From the NCBI RefSeq assembly GCF_958979055.1, contig NC_084888.1:34343804-34407803 (forward strand): a stretch of DNA of 64,000 bases, written 5' to 3'. This DNA is from Alnus glutinosa (taxonomy: Eukaryota > Streptophyta > Magnoliopsida > Fagales > Betulaceae). How positions within the stretch are numbered: the stretch's first letter is position 1; every line of letters starts with the position of its first letter. Below the pieces are notes generated by a model. That model did no database searches and was not told where the DNA came from. It was given only the letters and a program-made list of their open reading frames with translations. Shown in pieces: positions 10,925 through 23,101 of the stretch. The translations under genes and the position numbers were made by a program.

Positions 10925-12844
10925 AACTATGATATCGCGGAATGAAACAGACTCGTAGTACCCGACAAATTATTTTCTCTTTCTCTTAACGACACCGGTT
11001 TTGCCCGATAATTAATCATGTTTTCCTTTTCAGATGGCTGAATCCTATTCGTCTCTATCTATACAAGAAAAATACACGTGTTCTTTGTTGGGCGTATGAC
11101 TTTATTGTCCGTCTTATTCAAAGGCGTATTGTGACTAATACCTCTATTATTTTTCTCAATATTGACAATTCACATGCTTATTGCCAAAGCAGCCTTGTGA
11201 CTAACACTAAAGATTGCAATTTTTATTTTTATTTTTATTTTTCTTCCCCCTTTTTATTAATTAATATATATTGAATCACAGCTCTCAGTCTCAGAGACAA
11301 AGGAGCTAGTCTACGTACGTTATCTCCAACTACTCTATCAACAGTTCATGATAACGTTGTCTCCACAACTTATGATAAGATTGAAGAATAATATTTGAAT
11401 TTTGTTTTTGTTTTTTATGTATTTCAAAGTATTCTAGATTACCATTATATCTTATCTTCTAGAGCTTATTTATACAATGTAAATGACAAAATATAATCAA
11501 GAAGCAGCGAGAAATTAATATTTTATCTATCAAAGTAAAGATTTGGTTAACCTAACAGTTAATCATTTAATTAATACTTTAATTTTAAAGATTAAATGTC
11601 CAAACGTTTATTATAGCACAAATACATATATCTGTTGAATGATATAATTCTTTTGTGATAAATGTTGATTTGTATTCCATAAATCAAGGGATTTAAATTA
11701 TTTGATTATGGTAGATTTTAAGAGAATATTTGTTAACCCTAATCTAAGAGATTTGTTTGTATTTGAAATTATTTAAATCAAATTTAAAGATTTATAAATA
11801 GAGCATTGTATTCAAATTAAATATAAATGAAAGATATAACCTATAAGAGGCTTTAACGCATGGATGTATCGATCTGTCTCTTTCATTTCGTTCTTTTATC
11901 TCTTTAAATTATTACTTTTTATAATATATACACTCATGCATCCCCACATGATTATTTACTTATATTTGATGGGTGCCGTTAAAAATACTATTGTTTTTAC
12001 TATAAATCATTTACAAATTGACTAGCATGGCAATTCATGTGACATTTAACACGTCAGTCACTAAACTTTAAGTTTATCTATCTATTAGATTTTGTTGTTT
12101 ACTATTTTTTACCATAAAGATAGTCACATGAATTTGTGAAAAAATTATAGTAAAAACTATAATACCAAAATTATTTTCCATATTTGTGTGCCGTTGTGTT
12201 AGTGTTTGTATGGATAAAGTTGTGGAGTAATGCTAGAAGTTACTCAATCTTTTGTCACTCTTGTATCATTTCAAAAATAATGTGACTTTTAAAATCACCA
12301 TTGAGTTTGTGATTGGTTACTATTGAATTTTGATCAAATAGTAATTTTAAAAGTCACACCATTCATCTTTAAATATAAAATCTAATCGTGTGATCGATTT
12401 AAGAAGATTGTTTAAGACTTATATAAAAAAATAATAATAATAATAATAATAAGAATATTGTTTAAGATTCAATTTACGTTAGTGTGAAAATAGGGATATT
12501 TTCTATCTCTTGTAAAAAAAAAAATTAATAACAATAATAATAAAAAGAAAAAGAAAAAAAAAATAAAGCTGGTGGTTTGGGAAAAAAGAAAAAGAAAGAG
12601 GAAAAAATCTCTTTATTTAACGCTGAGTTTGTTTAACCAGAAGTAATCTATCTACCCATTGCTCTATGCTACTAGCTAGACAATGGGGACAGAAATAATT
12701 AAATGACGTAATTGGAGTTATTAATGATGATGACAGTGATAAAGGTCGACAATAATCACTTGTCCATGTCCCTAAGCAAAGTCCCAATATTGTAATTAAT
12801 TACCATTTATACTATCTTCCAACTGAAGCTCAGCTACATGCATT

Positions 12845-12903
<59 letters not shown>

Positions 12904-13064
12904 TATGTATATGTATCATGGCATTTGTCAACAATTAACATGCAGCCAGTAAAAAAATGTCATTTTCCAATTCTTTGGAAAAAGATGCGCATGCCTTAAT
13001 CCGGTCGTACGCGGTTGTAGTTGATTATCTAATTCTCTGTTCTCACCGGTCACCAGCGCCACAA

Positions 13065-13109
<45 letters not shown>

Positions 13110-14090
13110 AAAAAAAAGGTTTACCTGGTGATGAGCACTACTAGAAGTTTTCAATCTTTTTGAAAGAGACAAGCAACACTAATTACACGCACAATTCTGA
13201 TTATAAATAAATTTGTGAGACATCACAAGATCGGGATTCCCTAATTTTTTATTTATTTTATTATTATGATTTGTTCAAATTGACTTTAATTTTGACAATG
13301 AATGAGACAGAGCTTCCGATGGAGCTCATTTGTTCCGGTAAGTAAGTGATTAAAATTAGGATTGACAATTTTTTATACGACGTGTGCTCGAACTCAATAC
13401 GAACTTAATATAAAATTAAAAGAGTTAGGGTTGAGGAATCTGACTTGCTTAATTAAATGAGTCGAATTAGGGTTGTTCAATATAATCTTATACCCATACT
13501 TCTACACAATCCGCGAACTCAATACAGAACTAGATGGTTATAAGGGTTGAGGGAATTGACCTATTTAATTAAATGGGTCAGATTATGATTGACCTATATA
13601 GTCTAACTCAGCACGACCCGAACCTCACACGAGAACACGAATATTAGAACTCTTTCTTGTTTGGAATTTAGACAGATTGCAATTTGAACAAAAACTTGTG
13701 CAGATAATTTCAATCCTAGCAAGATTATGCTTGGCACTTAAGCGTATTCCATTTGATAGACAATATTCATTTAATGAAGATAAATGTTTGGTTTCATTTT
13801 TTTACAAATCTCTTGTCAATCTCCATACAAGAGATGTGTAAATCCACTATTTAATCCATGGGAGTACAACATGTGGATTCCACAGATTTAATGATAAATT
13901 TGCGAGAAAAAAAAATGTATAAGAAAATAACATCAAACATATCTATTTCTTATTCTTAGAAATTTAAATAAATGTTTAAAGAAGGTTTGGGATCGAGAGT
14001 GTCAAGAGACTAAAAAGCCTTTCCCAAATAGTAATACTTAACTAGGTTTAAAAATTTGTTAGTATTGAAACCAGCAATTAAGTAGATCTA
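10925..14090. other. Intergenic with long (AT)n microsatellites
   Basis: A (TA)n tract lies at about 12849-12902 and another at about 13071-13106. The stretch 13357-13640 carries phrases such as 'taattaaatgggtc' and 'cgaactcaata', which recur around 26390-26640 and 45410-45590, so it is an old dispersed repeat. No gene was recognised. Confidence 0.5.
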
Positions 14091-14099
14091 CTATCCTGC

Positions 14100-14755
14100 T
14101 GTAGATTTAGTACAAACGCGCCTCTCCATTGCATGTGCTCCCCGTCGTCTTCTACCTCCGTCGACAGTAGCCGCTCACCTTCCAGACCTTCCTGCCTCGG
14201 AGTGTGGTTTGCACACACTAGCGAGTGTTGCCCACTCGCCGGTGAGTGACGGCTACACCACCCCCCTAGTCTTCCCCCACTTTTGTTGTTGGCAGATCGT
14301 GGTTATTCGCAACGTCCTCAACTGGAGAGAGGTCGTTCAATGTTGGCGCATGGTTTACATGCACCGGAACCGGCGACTCCTAACCCACCGGTGCTGTGTT
14401 GTGGTTGTTTTTCGACTTTTGTGTTTTTGAGCTTTTTTTTTTTGCATTTTTTTTTATGCCACGTGTACGTAACTGTTACCAAAGTGTTTGGATCCTCTTG
14501 ACTCTTTACCCACTTTTAATCACCTTTATTGCTGGCCCATGTTCTTGGCATCCGTGCCAAAAATCAATAGGCCCGCGTAATCACGCATTGCCTCTGCGTA
14601 TTTACTTTCTTAGGTATTTCTTGTTGGGTTGCCCAACCCTAGTTTGTTGTAATTTTCTTTTTGGTTGTTTGTAGTTCTTTTTCATAAAATAAATAAATAA
14701 ATAAATAAAAATAAAAAATAAAAAAGAAAAAAGAAAAAGAAAAGAGCACTTCGAG
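14100..14755 (+). mobile_element. Second GC-rich retroelement-like fragment with (AAAT)n end
   Basis: The base composition changes abruptly to GC-rich at about 14115-14400, then T-rich, and ends at 14690-14750 in (AAAT)n and A-rich sequence. This is the same overall architecture as the fragment at 10.4 kb. Short overlapping open frames are present but not recognisable. Probably a retroposed fragment. Confidence 0.3.
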
Positions 14756-15431
14756 TACGTTAGAAGATTTGGGCTTGACTTGGAATTATTGTCAATAGAA
14801 TTTATTATATTCTCTTTCTCTTCAAATGAATTTACTTAATAATTAATAATTATAAAAACCGCAAGCGTTCTAATTAAACTGCACGCCACCCATGACTTAG
14901 AAACTAAATCCCAGCTAGTTATCTTCCAGAACCATATATATGACTTAGGGAAAATGCTTGATTTTTTAATATTGAAGTAGTGGCACCACTACTAGCTAGA
15001 AGCCCTATTATTCATATGAAACCACCAAAGGGGTCTGATTTTTTTTATTTTTTTATTTAGATTTTAATCGGGTACGTCATGACCATCTCAACACGGCAAA
15101 CTATCAATATCATACTCTATCTGATTAAATATTTATTTTGATTATGATTGCATTAAAGTATAATTTACATTACTATTCTTGTTTTCATGGAAACGCAACA
15201 TATTGATCACTATATATGCAATCTGTTTAATTAATCATATTATAGGATTCATCGGATATATATTAATTCTAACGGCCGGATATGATCTTGATCGAGAGTG
15301 AGTGTTTTCTCTTTTCTAACGAAAATTATTAGGATACCGTTGGATTAATTGTTGAATTATTTAATTATTTTTTGTGCCATTGACATAGAGATCGACTACG
15401 TACACCAATCAAGTAATTCTCTTTTGTTTTA

Positions 15432-15470
<39 letters not shown>

Positions 15471-16024
15471 ATTTTTTTTTATTTTTTTTTTGTGCCGACG
15501 ACTGCAGGTGGGGGGTGGCCTATTCGTTAGAATTAAACCTTAATTAAGCCAGATTCAGTACTATACGCTACTGCATCGATCGTCAGCCATTAATCAAGCT
15601 GTTGTTATAATATTTTAATTTCATCGATATTTTGTAGCTGATAATTACAATGAGAGACATGCCGTCTGTTCATGCATGTTTATCCATTATATGATCGATC
15701 CAAAGTTAATTAACCCAAATCGTGTATTTTCAGTACTGCATTAACGCATTATATATAGCAGTCTTAATTTTCTTCTCTCCTTAAATGAACAAATTAATAT
15801 GAATATAAGAGATGCATGTAAGCATGTAAAATTAATCTGAGTTACGTTAGATCTAAATACATGCAATTGCCCCATTTTCTTATTATAAGTATGTAATAAA
15901 TCAACAAATATATATCGGTTAAAGTATAACAAAAAACAAAGCAAATTAAGACAGAACTACAGTAATTAATCTACAACATGACTGTATGATATCATTAAGC
16001 TTAAATATTGGTTACAAAAAACAA
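14756..16024. other. Intergenic downstream of the ZAT-like gene
   Basis: Holds an (AT)n tract at about 15434-15469 and the probable 3' UTR of the zinc-finger gene near 15900-16024. Nothing else is supported. Confidence 0.5.
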
Positions 16025-16534
16025 TCAACCATATATGGGTGGTGCTAAGCCCAAATCATTCTCAAACGGCGTCAAGTTTAGATCCAGATACAAGACTTTC
16101 CGACTAGTCGTTTTCTTCACAACCGGTACTTGTGAAACCTGCTGGCCGTGGCCGTTTTCTTCAAGATTCGAAGGAGCTTGGTTTTGTCTGTGCCTCCTCA
16201 TGTGACCGCCCAAAGCCTGCCCGATCGCGAACTCTAGGCCGCAGATGGAGCACTCGTGGGATTTCGGTTTGGTCGGGGAGCCATGCGACGACGACGACTG
16301 TGAATCAAGACTTCCGTCTCCCCCCATCAACCTCGGCTTCTTGTGACTCGCTCGGTGGCCGCCGAGCGCTTGGAACGACTGGAATTGCCGGCTACACGTC
16401 TTGCACTCAAAGACACGGGTAGGAGATCTAGAGTTGGAGAAAACGTCCATTTCTCCCCCGCGAGAGAGCAGCATCAGGTAGTTCGCCATGGTGCTCATGC
16501 TGTCGTGCTCTATTCCTGTCGTGCTTCTCTTCAT
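16025..16534 (-). CDS. ZAT11/ZAT12-like C2H2 zinc-finger transcription repressor
   Basis: This is an intact, intronless frame of 169 residues, the usual size for the small ZAT proteins. It has two C2H2 fingers, each with the plant-specific QALGGH helix: finger 1 with C44, C47, H60, H64 and finger 2 with C95, C98, H111, H115. An N-terminal MANYLMLLSRGG segment resembles the start of ZAT11-type proteins. A C-terminal EAR motif (LYLDLNLTPFEND, about 148-160) is a repression motif that recruits TOPLESS/SAP18-type corepressors. A serine-rich linker joins the fingers. Family members are nuclear and rapidly induced by wounding, cold, oxidative stress or pathogens. A TATA box lies about 85-95 bases upstream. 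The start ATG is followed by MKRSTTG; an internal Met at residue 13 is possible. The exact ortholog (ZAT11 or ZAT12) is not decided. Confidence 0.93.
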   Translation of the reverse strand: MKRSTTGIEHDSMSTMANYLMLLSRGGEMDVFSNSRSPTRVFECKTCSRQFQSFQALGGHRASHKKPRLMGGDGSLDSQSSSSHGSPTKPKSHECSICGLEFAIGQALGGHMRRHRQNQAPSNLEENGHGQQVSQVPVVKKTTSRKVLYLDLNLTPFENDLGLAPPIYG

Positions 16535-16616
16535 GATGGTACGTGTGAAATCAAAAAAGGTTGGTTTTGTCGATCTGTTGGAAAATTTGAATGAAACTTA
16601 GGCAGTCTTGGGGTTT

Positions 16617-16630
16617 ATGATATTTATAGG
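16617..16630 (-). promoter_or_regulatory. TATA box of the ZAT-like gene
   Basis: On the minus strand the sequence is CCTATAAATATCAT, 83-96 bases upstream of the start codon. A TTGACG word at 16710-16715 (W-box core/TGACG on the + strand) lies further upstream, as often seen in stress-inducible promoters, but a six-base word is weak evidence. Confidence 0.6.
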
Positions 16631-16639
16631 GCTTGGTTT

Positions 16640-17908
16640 GGTTTGGTTGGTTACTTGGGTTAGTTGGGAGCGCCGATCAAGTAGCGCGACTTTTATTTTG
16701 TAAATTAGGTTGACGTTTCAGATGACGCTAATAGCCTTGTTACTTGTACGAAAAGGCAAGAGGAGTGTTGGGGATTTTGGGAAGTAGAAAAATATGTGCC
16801 TGACGTCGGAGCACGTAAGCATGACCGATGGCATGAGCTGAGCCAACAGACCCAGACTGAGTCTCCAGTGGCGAGCCAGAGTGAGTCGGCATTGACGGGT
16901 ACTCGAATCTTCAACTTCTAGAAGAATAGCACGAGTCTCTCTCTCTAACTCTCTTTCCTTCCTAGTATGAAAGAGGAAGCGCCGGCACCGTGCATGTGTC
17001 AGCACAAGAAATTGTGGGTAGATTTAAGTCGCTCCTGACCTCTCAACTTTTACTAGTCCAAGAATCATGTTCTCTAGAAACCATTACTTCTTACTAATCT
17101 TTATGCATACGTTATATCAAATTCACATTAGTCCTACTTAATTAGGTTTTGCATCTGAAAATTTTATTTCTCATGCCAAAGAGATGATCATCTCGAGTTG
17201 GTGGGACGCAACAAAAAGGCGGTGGCCGGTTGGTGTGCAGCCCTGCCAAGCGCCATGCCATGATCTCTTATTTAAACAAATTAATTATTTCTTAATATAT
17301 TTTAATTTTCAACTCAAACTCTTATCAAAATGAAACTTAACTTGACGCTCGTTCTGATGTAGTCATGCCGCTTCAACTTTTACGTTGCTACCGGCCTTGA
17401 TGCATGTGACTCTTTTATTTGTCATGCCTAATTTTTTTAATGATAGATTTGAATTGTTATTCTTGATAGATTTGAGTTGTTTAAGGCTTGAGTATAAAAT
17501 GATTTTTGTTATAATAGAGTCAAGCTTAATTTGTTTTGCCTATATATATATATATATATAGATTTAACTATTCATATACTATAATAAATAAATATTTGAA
17601 AAGCGGAAGGAGGGTCATCGCCAATACTAGTATATCTGTATATATGCCAATTAACAACCTATCTAAAGGGGCTGCTTCCACACTTTTCATGAAGTATTTC
17701 CATATATTCCCTCCTTCCCCCTAGCTACTAGATATTTGATTGAACAATGTGAATTAGGACCACGTGCATTTGTAATGTCTTTTCTCCTCTTTAATTATCT
17801 TGTTTACAAAAAATAAAAATTAAAAATTAAACTCTCCCTTATTGAAAATTTTCCTTGAAAACTCTTCAAGACTTTGGCAACAACATCCCACCCATTATCA
17901 AGCTCAAA

Positions 17909-17994
<86 letters not shown>

Positions 17995-18490
17995 TCTATA
18001 AAAATGAAGAAATCTATTTACAAGTCAGTAAAATCAAATCACATAAACTGATATATTTTACAATTTTACATTTTTCCCAAAATGAAGATTGCCTCCAATT
18101 AATATTCCATCGAAAACAGTCCCTACAGATTATCTCCATATATATTTGAACAATCAAATTTTCAATTTTAATTTGTTGGATTCGTCAGCTGGTTGTCTTG
18201 TCTCCACGTATTAACAATTATGCAGTGTAGAACACGTTTCAATCAGTTGGAGTCAACCTCTTCGGAGGCCTTAGTAAAAGGAGAATTTTTAGTCTTTTAG
18301 GCTCTCAATAAACGTATGCAAACAGTGCTCTTCTTTAATTTTCACTTTTTTCTTTGCAATGGTGTTAATAATAAGAATTAAGAAAATTAAATGCGTGGTG
18401 ATATATAAAACGGGTGGGCCAACTCAAGAGTGAAAGATTGGGGAATGTTATGGAAAAAAAAAACAATAATTAATAGGAGACAAACTATTA
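16640..18490. other. Upstream region of the ZAT-like gene and spacer
   Basis: No second gene was found; open frames on the minus strand at 16705-17005 lack protein-like features. Microsatellites: (AT)n at about 17540-17560 and a long (AT)n tract of about 80 bases at 17912-17991. Confidence 0.5.
17912..17991. repeat. Long (AT)n microsatellite
   Basis: About 40 AT dinucleotides in an uninterrupted run. It is the longest simple repeat in the window and a likely length-variable site. Confidence 0.95.
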
Positions 18491-18738
18491 AGGCCTCGTT
18501 TAGTATGCGAAATAAATATTCCATTAGAAAAAATAATAGTAATTACTTGCAATGGAAGAGGGTATAATGAAATAGTTATTCATATTTTTTAGTTTTGTGA
18601 GAACACATATTCTAATTGGAATTGAATCAAAATTACTAAAAAAAAAACCCACATTATTTATCTATCTTTTTCTTAATTTTTTTTTTTTTTTTTTTTTAAA
18701 AAAACTGAACGTGAACGTAAATACTTTTTTTTTTTTTT

Positions 18739-18766
18739 GGGGGGGGGGGGGGGGAGGGGGGGGGGG
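18739..18766. repeat. Poly-G tract after poly-T
   Basis: Sixteen Gs, one A, then eleven Gs, directly after a T run. The following 100 bases are GC-rich, with short inverted words (GGTGGTCGGCCACC). It may be the centre of another decayed element; the length may be unreliable in assembly. Confidence 0.7.
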
Positions 18767-18977
18767 CAATTGAGGTGGTCGGCCACCCCCTGAAGCCAAT
18801 TGGTGGTGGCCAAGTCACCCTCAAATGCACCGGAGGTGGTCACACCAACCCCAGTATTCACGTGTAATTTTTTTTTTTTTGAAGTTTGACAGAAAATAAA
18901 GAACAATATGAGTGGTATTTTTTTAGGAAAAATGTAGTCTATTCTTCCAATTCTTTTAGAGGAATAGGTATTCCTAT

Positions 18978-19219
18978 GACAGAAATTTCCTACAAATCGG
19001 TTTGTAGGAAATTTCATACAATCCACATATATAAGATTGACATGTGTCTCTTGGCATGTGAGAAACACATGTTTTAATAACATGTATTTCTCGCATGCTT
19101 TTTTAATAGCATTAATAAAAAAAACACGTGATTCTCACATGTTTAAATGACATATGTCACTCTTATATGTGAGTTGTATAAAATTTCCTACAAACTGGTT
19201 TGTATGAAATTTCTGTCCG
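18978..19219. mobile_element. Nested 242-bp MITE with 9-bp target duplication
   Basis: It is flanked by direct repeats TATTCCTAT (18969-18977 and 19220-19228). The ends are inverted (GACAGAAATTTC at the left and its complement at the right), and the arms extend inward through a second palindrome (CCTACAAA...TTTGTAGG) and CACATAT words. A 9-bp duplication and long arms fit a Mutator-type MITE. It sits inside the older TIR element 18491-19371. Confidence 0.8.
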
Positions 19220-19371
19220 TATTCCTATTAGTAAATGAATAGTTATTCATATGATCATAATAACTATTTCTAAGAATAAATTAAAATCACACCTGCCAAA
19301 TGAAAGAATGACTATTCCTATGAAATAATCATTCTATTTCAATAATATATTTTGCGAACCAAACGAGATCT

Positions 19372-21024
19372 ACGATGAAATATCAACAAGATACAAATTA
19401 ATGCGCCAACCACTATGGTTGAACTAAAACAAGAGATTGGTAACTGATTAGAATTTAGGTCTAAATTCTAATACCATAAATGAAAGTTTGTTTGAGTTGA
19501 TTGAGGATATCATAAAATTAATTAGTCTTATTCATGTTCTCTCCATTTTGTCAACACATCAATAAGTTTTTTGAATCTTTCCACTAATTAATTAGTATTT
19601 GACAGTATATATATATATAAGTGATTTCATTTACTCGATCAAAAAATTCTCTTACAGTACTATTTATATATATAGATTTTAAATATTAACTCAATTAAAT
19701 TAAGAAGAATTTGAATTGATCACTATGTATGTCCAATATAATTTAATCGTGTCAAAAAGTGATAAATCCACGTATGCAAAAACAAAACATTGGATCTTCA
19801 GTTTTTATGAAGAAAATATATAATATATAGCTAGATAGTAGATACTAGGCAAATCTATATATTATTAATTTGTACACGCAAATTTAAACAAATTTTTTCA
19901 ACCCAATATTTAAGCTTAGCTAATTAATGCAAAATGTATAGAAATAAAGTAGTGCAGCAAATTAAATTAGTCATATATGACGAGATAGTGGAGTACTATA
20001 CGTGAGCTGCCACAAAGAAGACAACGTACGTAGCTTCATATATGTTTTTCTCATGATCACGTACATGCACCATTGAATTTTACGTTCTTCCCTCTCTGTT
20101 ATAACTTATATACACAATTAATATTTGACTTTCTTTTTGTAGCGGTGGTGAATATACTTCACGTTTTCACCTATAATTAATGCTGGTGTTGAATTGGCGT
20201 ACGTAGCGTACGTGTTGTAGGGTTTCTGTGTGAGTGGGCAAACAACGATGGTAAGAGTAGTACTCAAATGGCTTTATCGTAGATTTGCACTACAAAGTTT
20301 ATCTCTTAAAGACTTAAACAAATGCATGAATCAATCAACAATTAATTTAGTTGCTATCGTGGGCGGTTGCATAATTTCTTCGTAAGTGTGTAGATAGAGA
20401 CTTTTGCCTTGCCGCCAATGTCACGTTTGGTACTTCCTTTGCATTAACTTCTTTTTTCTCTTTAATTCTTAATTTCCAGATGACTTTTCTAACAAACCTT
20501 AATTAACATGTATATATATATTTATTTATTTCCTGAGCTATACCCCAACGTAAAAAAAAATTCTTTGAGAGTACGTTTTTCTTTAGTTAAATATGGGATA
20601 TTAACACCGGTCTTTGCGGACACGGTGGATTATAGACTCTGTTTGTTAATGCTTTTTAGAAAATATTTTTTATTTGAAAAAAGTGTTTTGATGTGATATA
20701 AATGTGAAAGTAATTTTGAGTGTTTTTGAATTGTTTGTTAGTATATATTTTTATTTTAAAAATAGAAAACAAACGGGAGAGAAGAAAAAAGGGTCATCAA
20801 ACAAATATATTTATGGTTTGCTTGCTAGATATTAATTTGGCTCACCTACTCTGGACAACTTGAAGCGCATGATTCACTTACTCGAAACATATGGTCCCTA
20901 GCTGTACTTATTTCAGCCCATTTGCAGGGCTATTTATGTAACTGTATTAATTGCATGTGATTAGGGTGTTAGTTACACCCAATCATAATTTGATTTTAAC
21001 AATATTAACAATCAAAGCACTATA
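19372..21024. other. Intergenic, no gene recognised
   Basis: AT-rich spacer with short (AT)n tracts at about 19605-19620 and 20512-20525. The segment 20640-20710 shares 'aaaagtgttttgatgtga' phrases with the 3.4 kb region. Confidence 0.5.
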
Positions 21025-21033
21025 TTTGAAATA

Positions 21034-21632
21034 GGAAAAATTGTACCGTTGGTCCCTGTGGTATGTCATAATTATTTTTTACTCTCTATGGTTTAAAAAG
21101 TTTATGAGAGATCCCTGTGGTATGCAATAATTACAAATCGATCCCTTACGTCAAATTCTGTTAAAATTTTTAACAGATTTCGTTAAATGCCACGTCAGCA
21201 CCACGTATCGTCATCTTGTTAGTGACGCGTGGCGCTGACATGTCCAATCTTAATAAAAAAATAAATAAAATACTTATTTTTTTAAAAAAAATTAAAATTC
21301 AAAAAAAAAAAAAAAAAAAACAAAAATGGGCCACCCCCTTTCCCTTTTTTTTTTTGAATTTTAATTTTTTTAAAAAAATAAGTATTTTTATTTATTTTTT
21401 AATATATATATATATATATATTTATTAAGATGGACACGTGTCGCCAATAAGATGGCGACACTTGTCGCTGACGTGTAGGGCTAACAGATTCCGTCAAATT
21501 GTGGACGGAAAATCGGCCTTGGGAGTAAAACGTAATTATTGCATACCACATGAATCTCTCATGAACTTTTTAAACCATAGGTAGTGAAAAATAATTATGG
21601 CATATTACAGGGACCAACGGTACAATTTACCC
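21034..21632. mobile_element. 599-bp Mutator-type MITE, copy 1, with 9-bp target duplication
   Basis: It is flanked by perfect direct repeats TTTGAAATA (21025-21033 and 21633-21641). The left end GGAAAAATTGTACCGTTGG is mirrored by the right end, whose complement starts GGGTAAATTGTACCGTTGG. The inverted arms are long (about 200 bases) and contain matching phrases (TTTAAAAAGTTTATGAGAG; CACGTGTCGCC-like words near the centre). A 9-bp duplication plus long arms indicates a Mutator (MULE)-derived MITE. The same family recurs at 51664-52327. Confidence 0.88.
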
Positions 21633-21641
21633 TTTGAAATA

Positions 21642-22309
21642 ACTTAATTATATTGTATTTTGAATGAAACTATGAAAGAATATACTAACCCAAAAAAAAA
21701 AAATCAATTAATATAGCATGTATGGCGCTTTGCACATAGAACATTTTTTTCAACTCTAATTTGTTATTTATGTTGTTTTTTTATGAACAAAATAATAATT
21801 TATATAGCATATATACATGATATATAGTATAATTTCCAATTTGTAATACGGCAATATAATTTAATCATATTTACATTTGTTTTACCTTGATAATTAAAAC
21901 CCAATGTAGAATGGGCCTAGTTAGTCCAATCACAACGTATTAATTTTTTTTTTAGATTCATATGCTAATTAATTTTCATCCTCTTTTTACGATACAAAAA
22001 CATCACTATTTTTACCAACAAAAGTAGACTCGTTTAAAATTATTAACGATATTTTCGTAATTCAGTTTATCCTTTAAAAAAATAAAATTATTCTTATTGG
22101 AAGGATATATGGCTTTGTTAAAAGTGGGCCTAGTGGTCTAATGTCGTTCACAAGTGAGTTTACTGGGTACCATTTCTTTGGCCCAAACAGCAATACAAGA
22201 TATGCTGTCTCGTACATTAAAACTAGGCCTGGCTATTGCCCAAGTATAACCGGATGTCAATCCCCAAGGGCTAAAGCACGTTTTATTTTAAAGAGAAATG
22301 CCATGAGTA
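21642..22309. other. Spacer between MITE and nested repeat
   Basis: AT-rich; no gene or repeat structure that can be supported. Confidence 0.4.
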
Positions 22310-22375
22310 GGGGTGGCAAACTTGTTGGTTCGTGTGTTGAGTTTGAATTGTGTTGAAGTATGAGTATAAAATTAT
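22310..22375. repeat. Older dispersed repeat, left part, split by the LTR element
   Basis: The phrase 'aggggtggcaaacttgttggttcgtgtgttgag' and the sequence resuming at 26371 ('attcgtcaattttaatatgataaatttaattaaatgggtt...') resemble the dispersed repeats at 13.4 and 45.4 kb. The LTR element appears to have landed inside this older repeat. Confidence 0.5.
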
Positions 22376-22864
22376 TGTTGGTACAGTTTCCGGTATGGTG
22401 TGAATCTGCACGTTCCTCTGATGTTCTTCACGTCTCTCAATAATTCTGCAAAACAACAAAAACTAGGGACCCTTCCGAGGGTCCCGCTCCGATGCCTAAG
22501 TTAGCTTCTGTGAGAAAATAATGCTCTATGCATAAAATTCTGAGACTTAGTTTATACCTGGGGTATGAGCCTATTTATAGGCATAGAGGTGGAGTCAAAC
22601 CTGGATTAGGACTCCTGCTCCTTGTTGATTTAGAACTGCTGTCCGAGTTCTAATTGGACTTTAATCCTTTACTAGACTTCTAACTGGATATCTTCTTAGA
22701 CTTCCAATCTGATATCTTCTTAGACTTCTGATTTGATATCTTCTTAGACTTCTGATCTGATATCCTCTTAGACTTCTGATATGATCATTATTCTTATCTG
22801 TTTGGACCTATTTGACTTTTGAATCTCCTCTTTGGATCGGGTTGAGTGGGATTTATCCCCAACA
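22376..22864 (-). repeat. 3' LTR (in element orientation)
   Basis: 489 bases, nearly identical to 25877-26365. Differences seen: ccgAggg versus ccgGggg, cttCtgatctg versus cttAtgatctg, and ctcctCtttgg versus ctcctAtttgg. It contains a row of TCTTAGACTTCTGAT-like subrepeats (about 22690-22780). Confidence 0.93.
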
Positions 22865-22876
22865 GTTACCCCCCAA
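22865..22876 (-). promoter_or_regulatory. Polypurine tract of the LTR element
   Basis: On the minus strand this reads TTGGGGGGTAAC immediately before the 3' LTR, the position expected for plus-strand priming. Confidence 0.65.
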
Positions 22877-23101
22877 TTCCCTTATCCGAAGCTTGCTTGA
22901 ATAATGGGAATTCCATGTCTAAGGAAACCCGATCTTTGTCTCCTTCTGAAAACCTGCTAACCTGCAAAACCTGAGGGTTAAATCTTACCCCCCATTACTT
23001 TCTTGTTTTTCCTTAGGGTTTTCTCCCTGTCTCTTGGAATGGCTAACTCCTGAAAAACCTGCAAAAACCGAGGGTTAAATCCGACCCCCATTTCTTCTTT
23101 C

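Larger units (their letters stand above)
18491..19371. mobile_element. TIR element (outer) with GGCCTCGTTT-type ends
   Basis: The left end reads AGGCCTCGTTTAGTATGCGAAA. The right end, read on the other strand, begins GATCTCGTTTGGTTCGCAAAA, giving imperfect terminal inverted repeats. Inner arms around 18540-18600 and 19240-19340 are also partly inverted (attattcatat/atgaatagttattc). No target duplication was fixed, so the superfamily is open. It is interrupted by a nested MITE (18978-19219) and a poly-T/poly-G block (about 18670-18880). Confidence 0.55.

Noticed and set aside
16132..16594. + strand frames over the ZAT-like gene
   Set aside because: Antisense shadows of a gene with recognised zinc-finger and EAR motifs.
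16705..17005. Minus-strand frames upstream of the ZAT-like gene
   Set aside because: Overlapping frames of 69 and 95 codons without domain, splice support or conserved-looking composition; they lie in the promoter region.
17804..18149. Frames rich in Ile-Tyr repeats
   Set aside because: Translations of the (AT)n microsatellite; the same applies to similar frames at 13.0, 15.4 and 21.2 kb.
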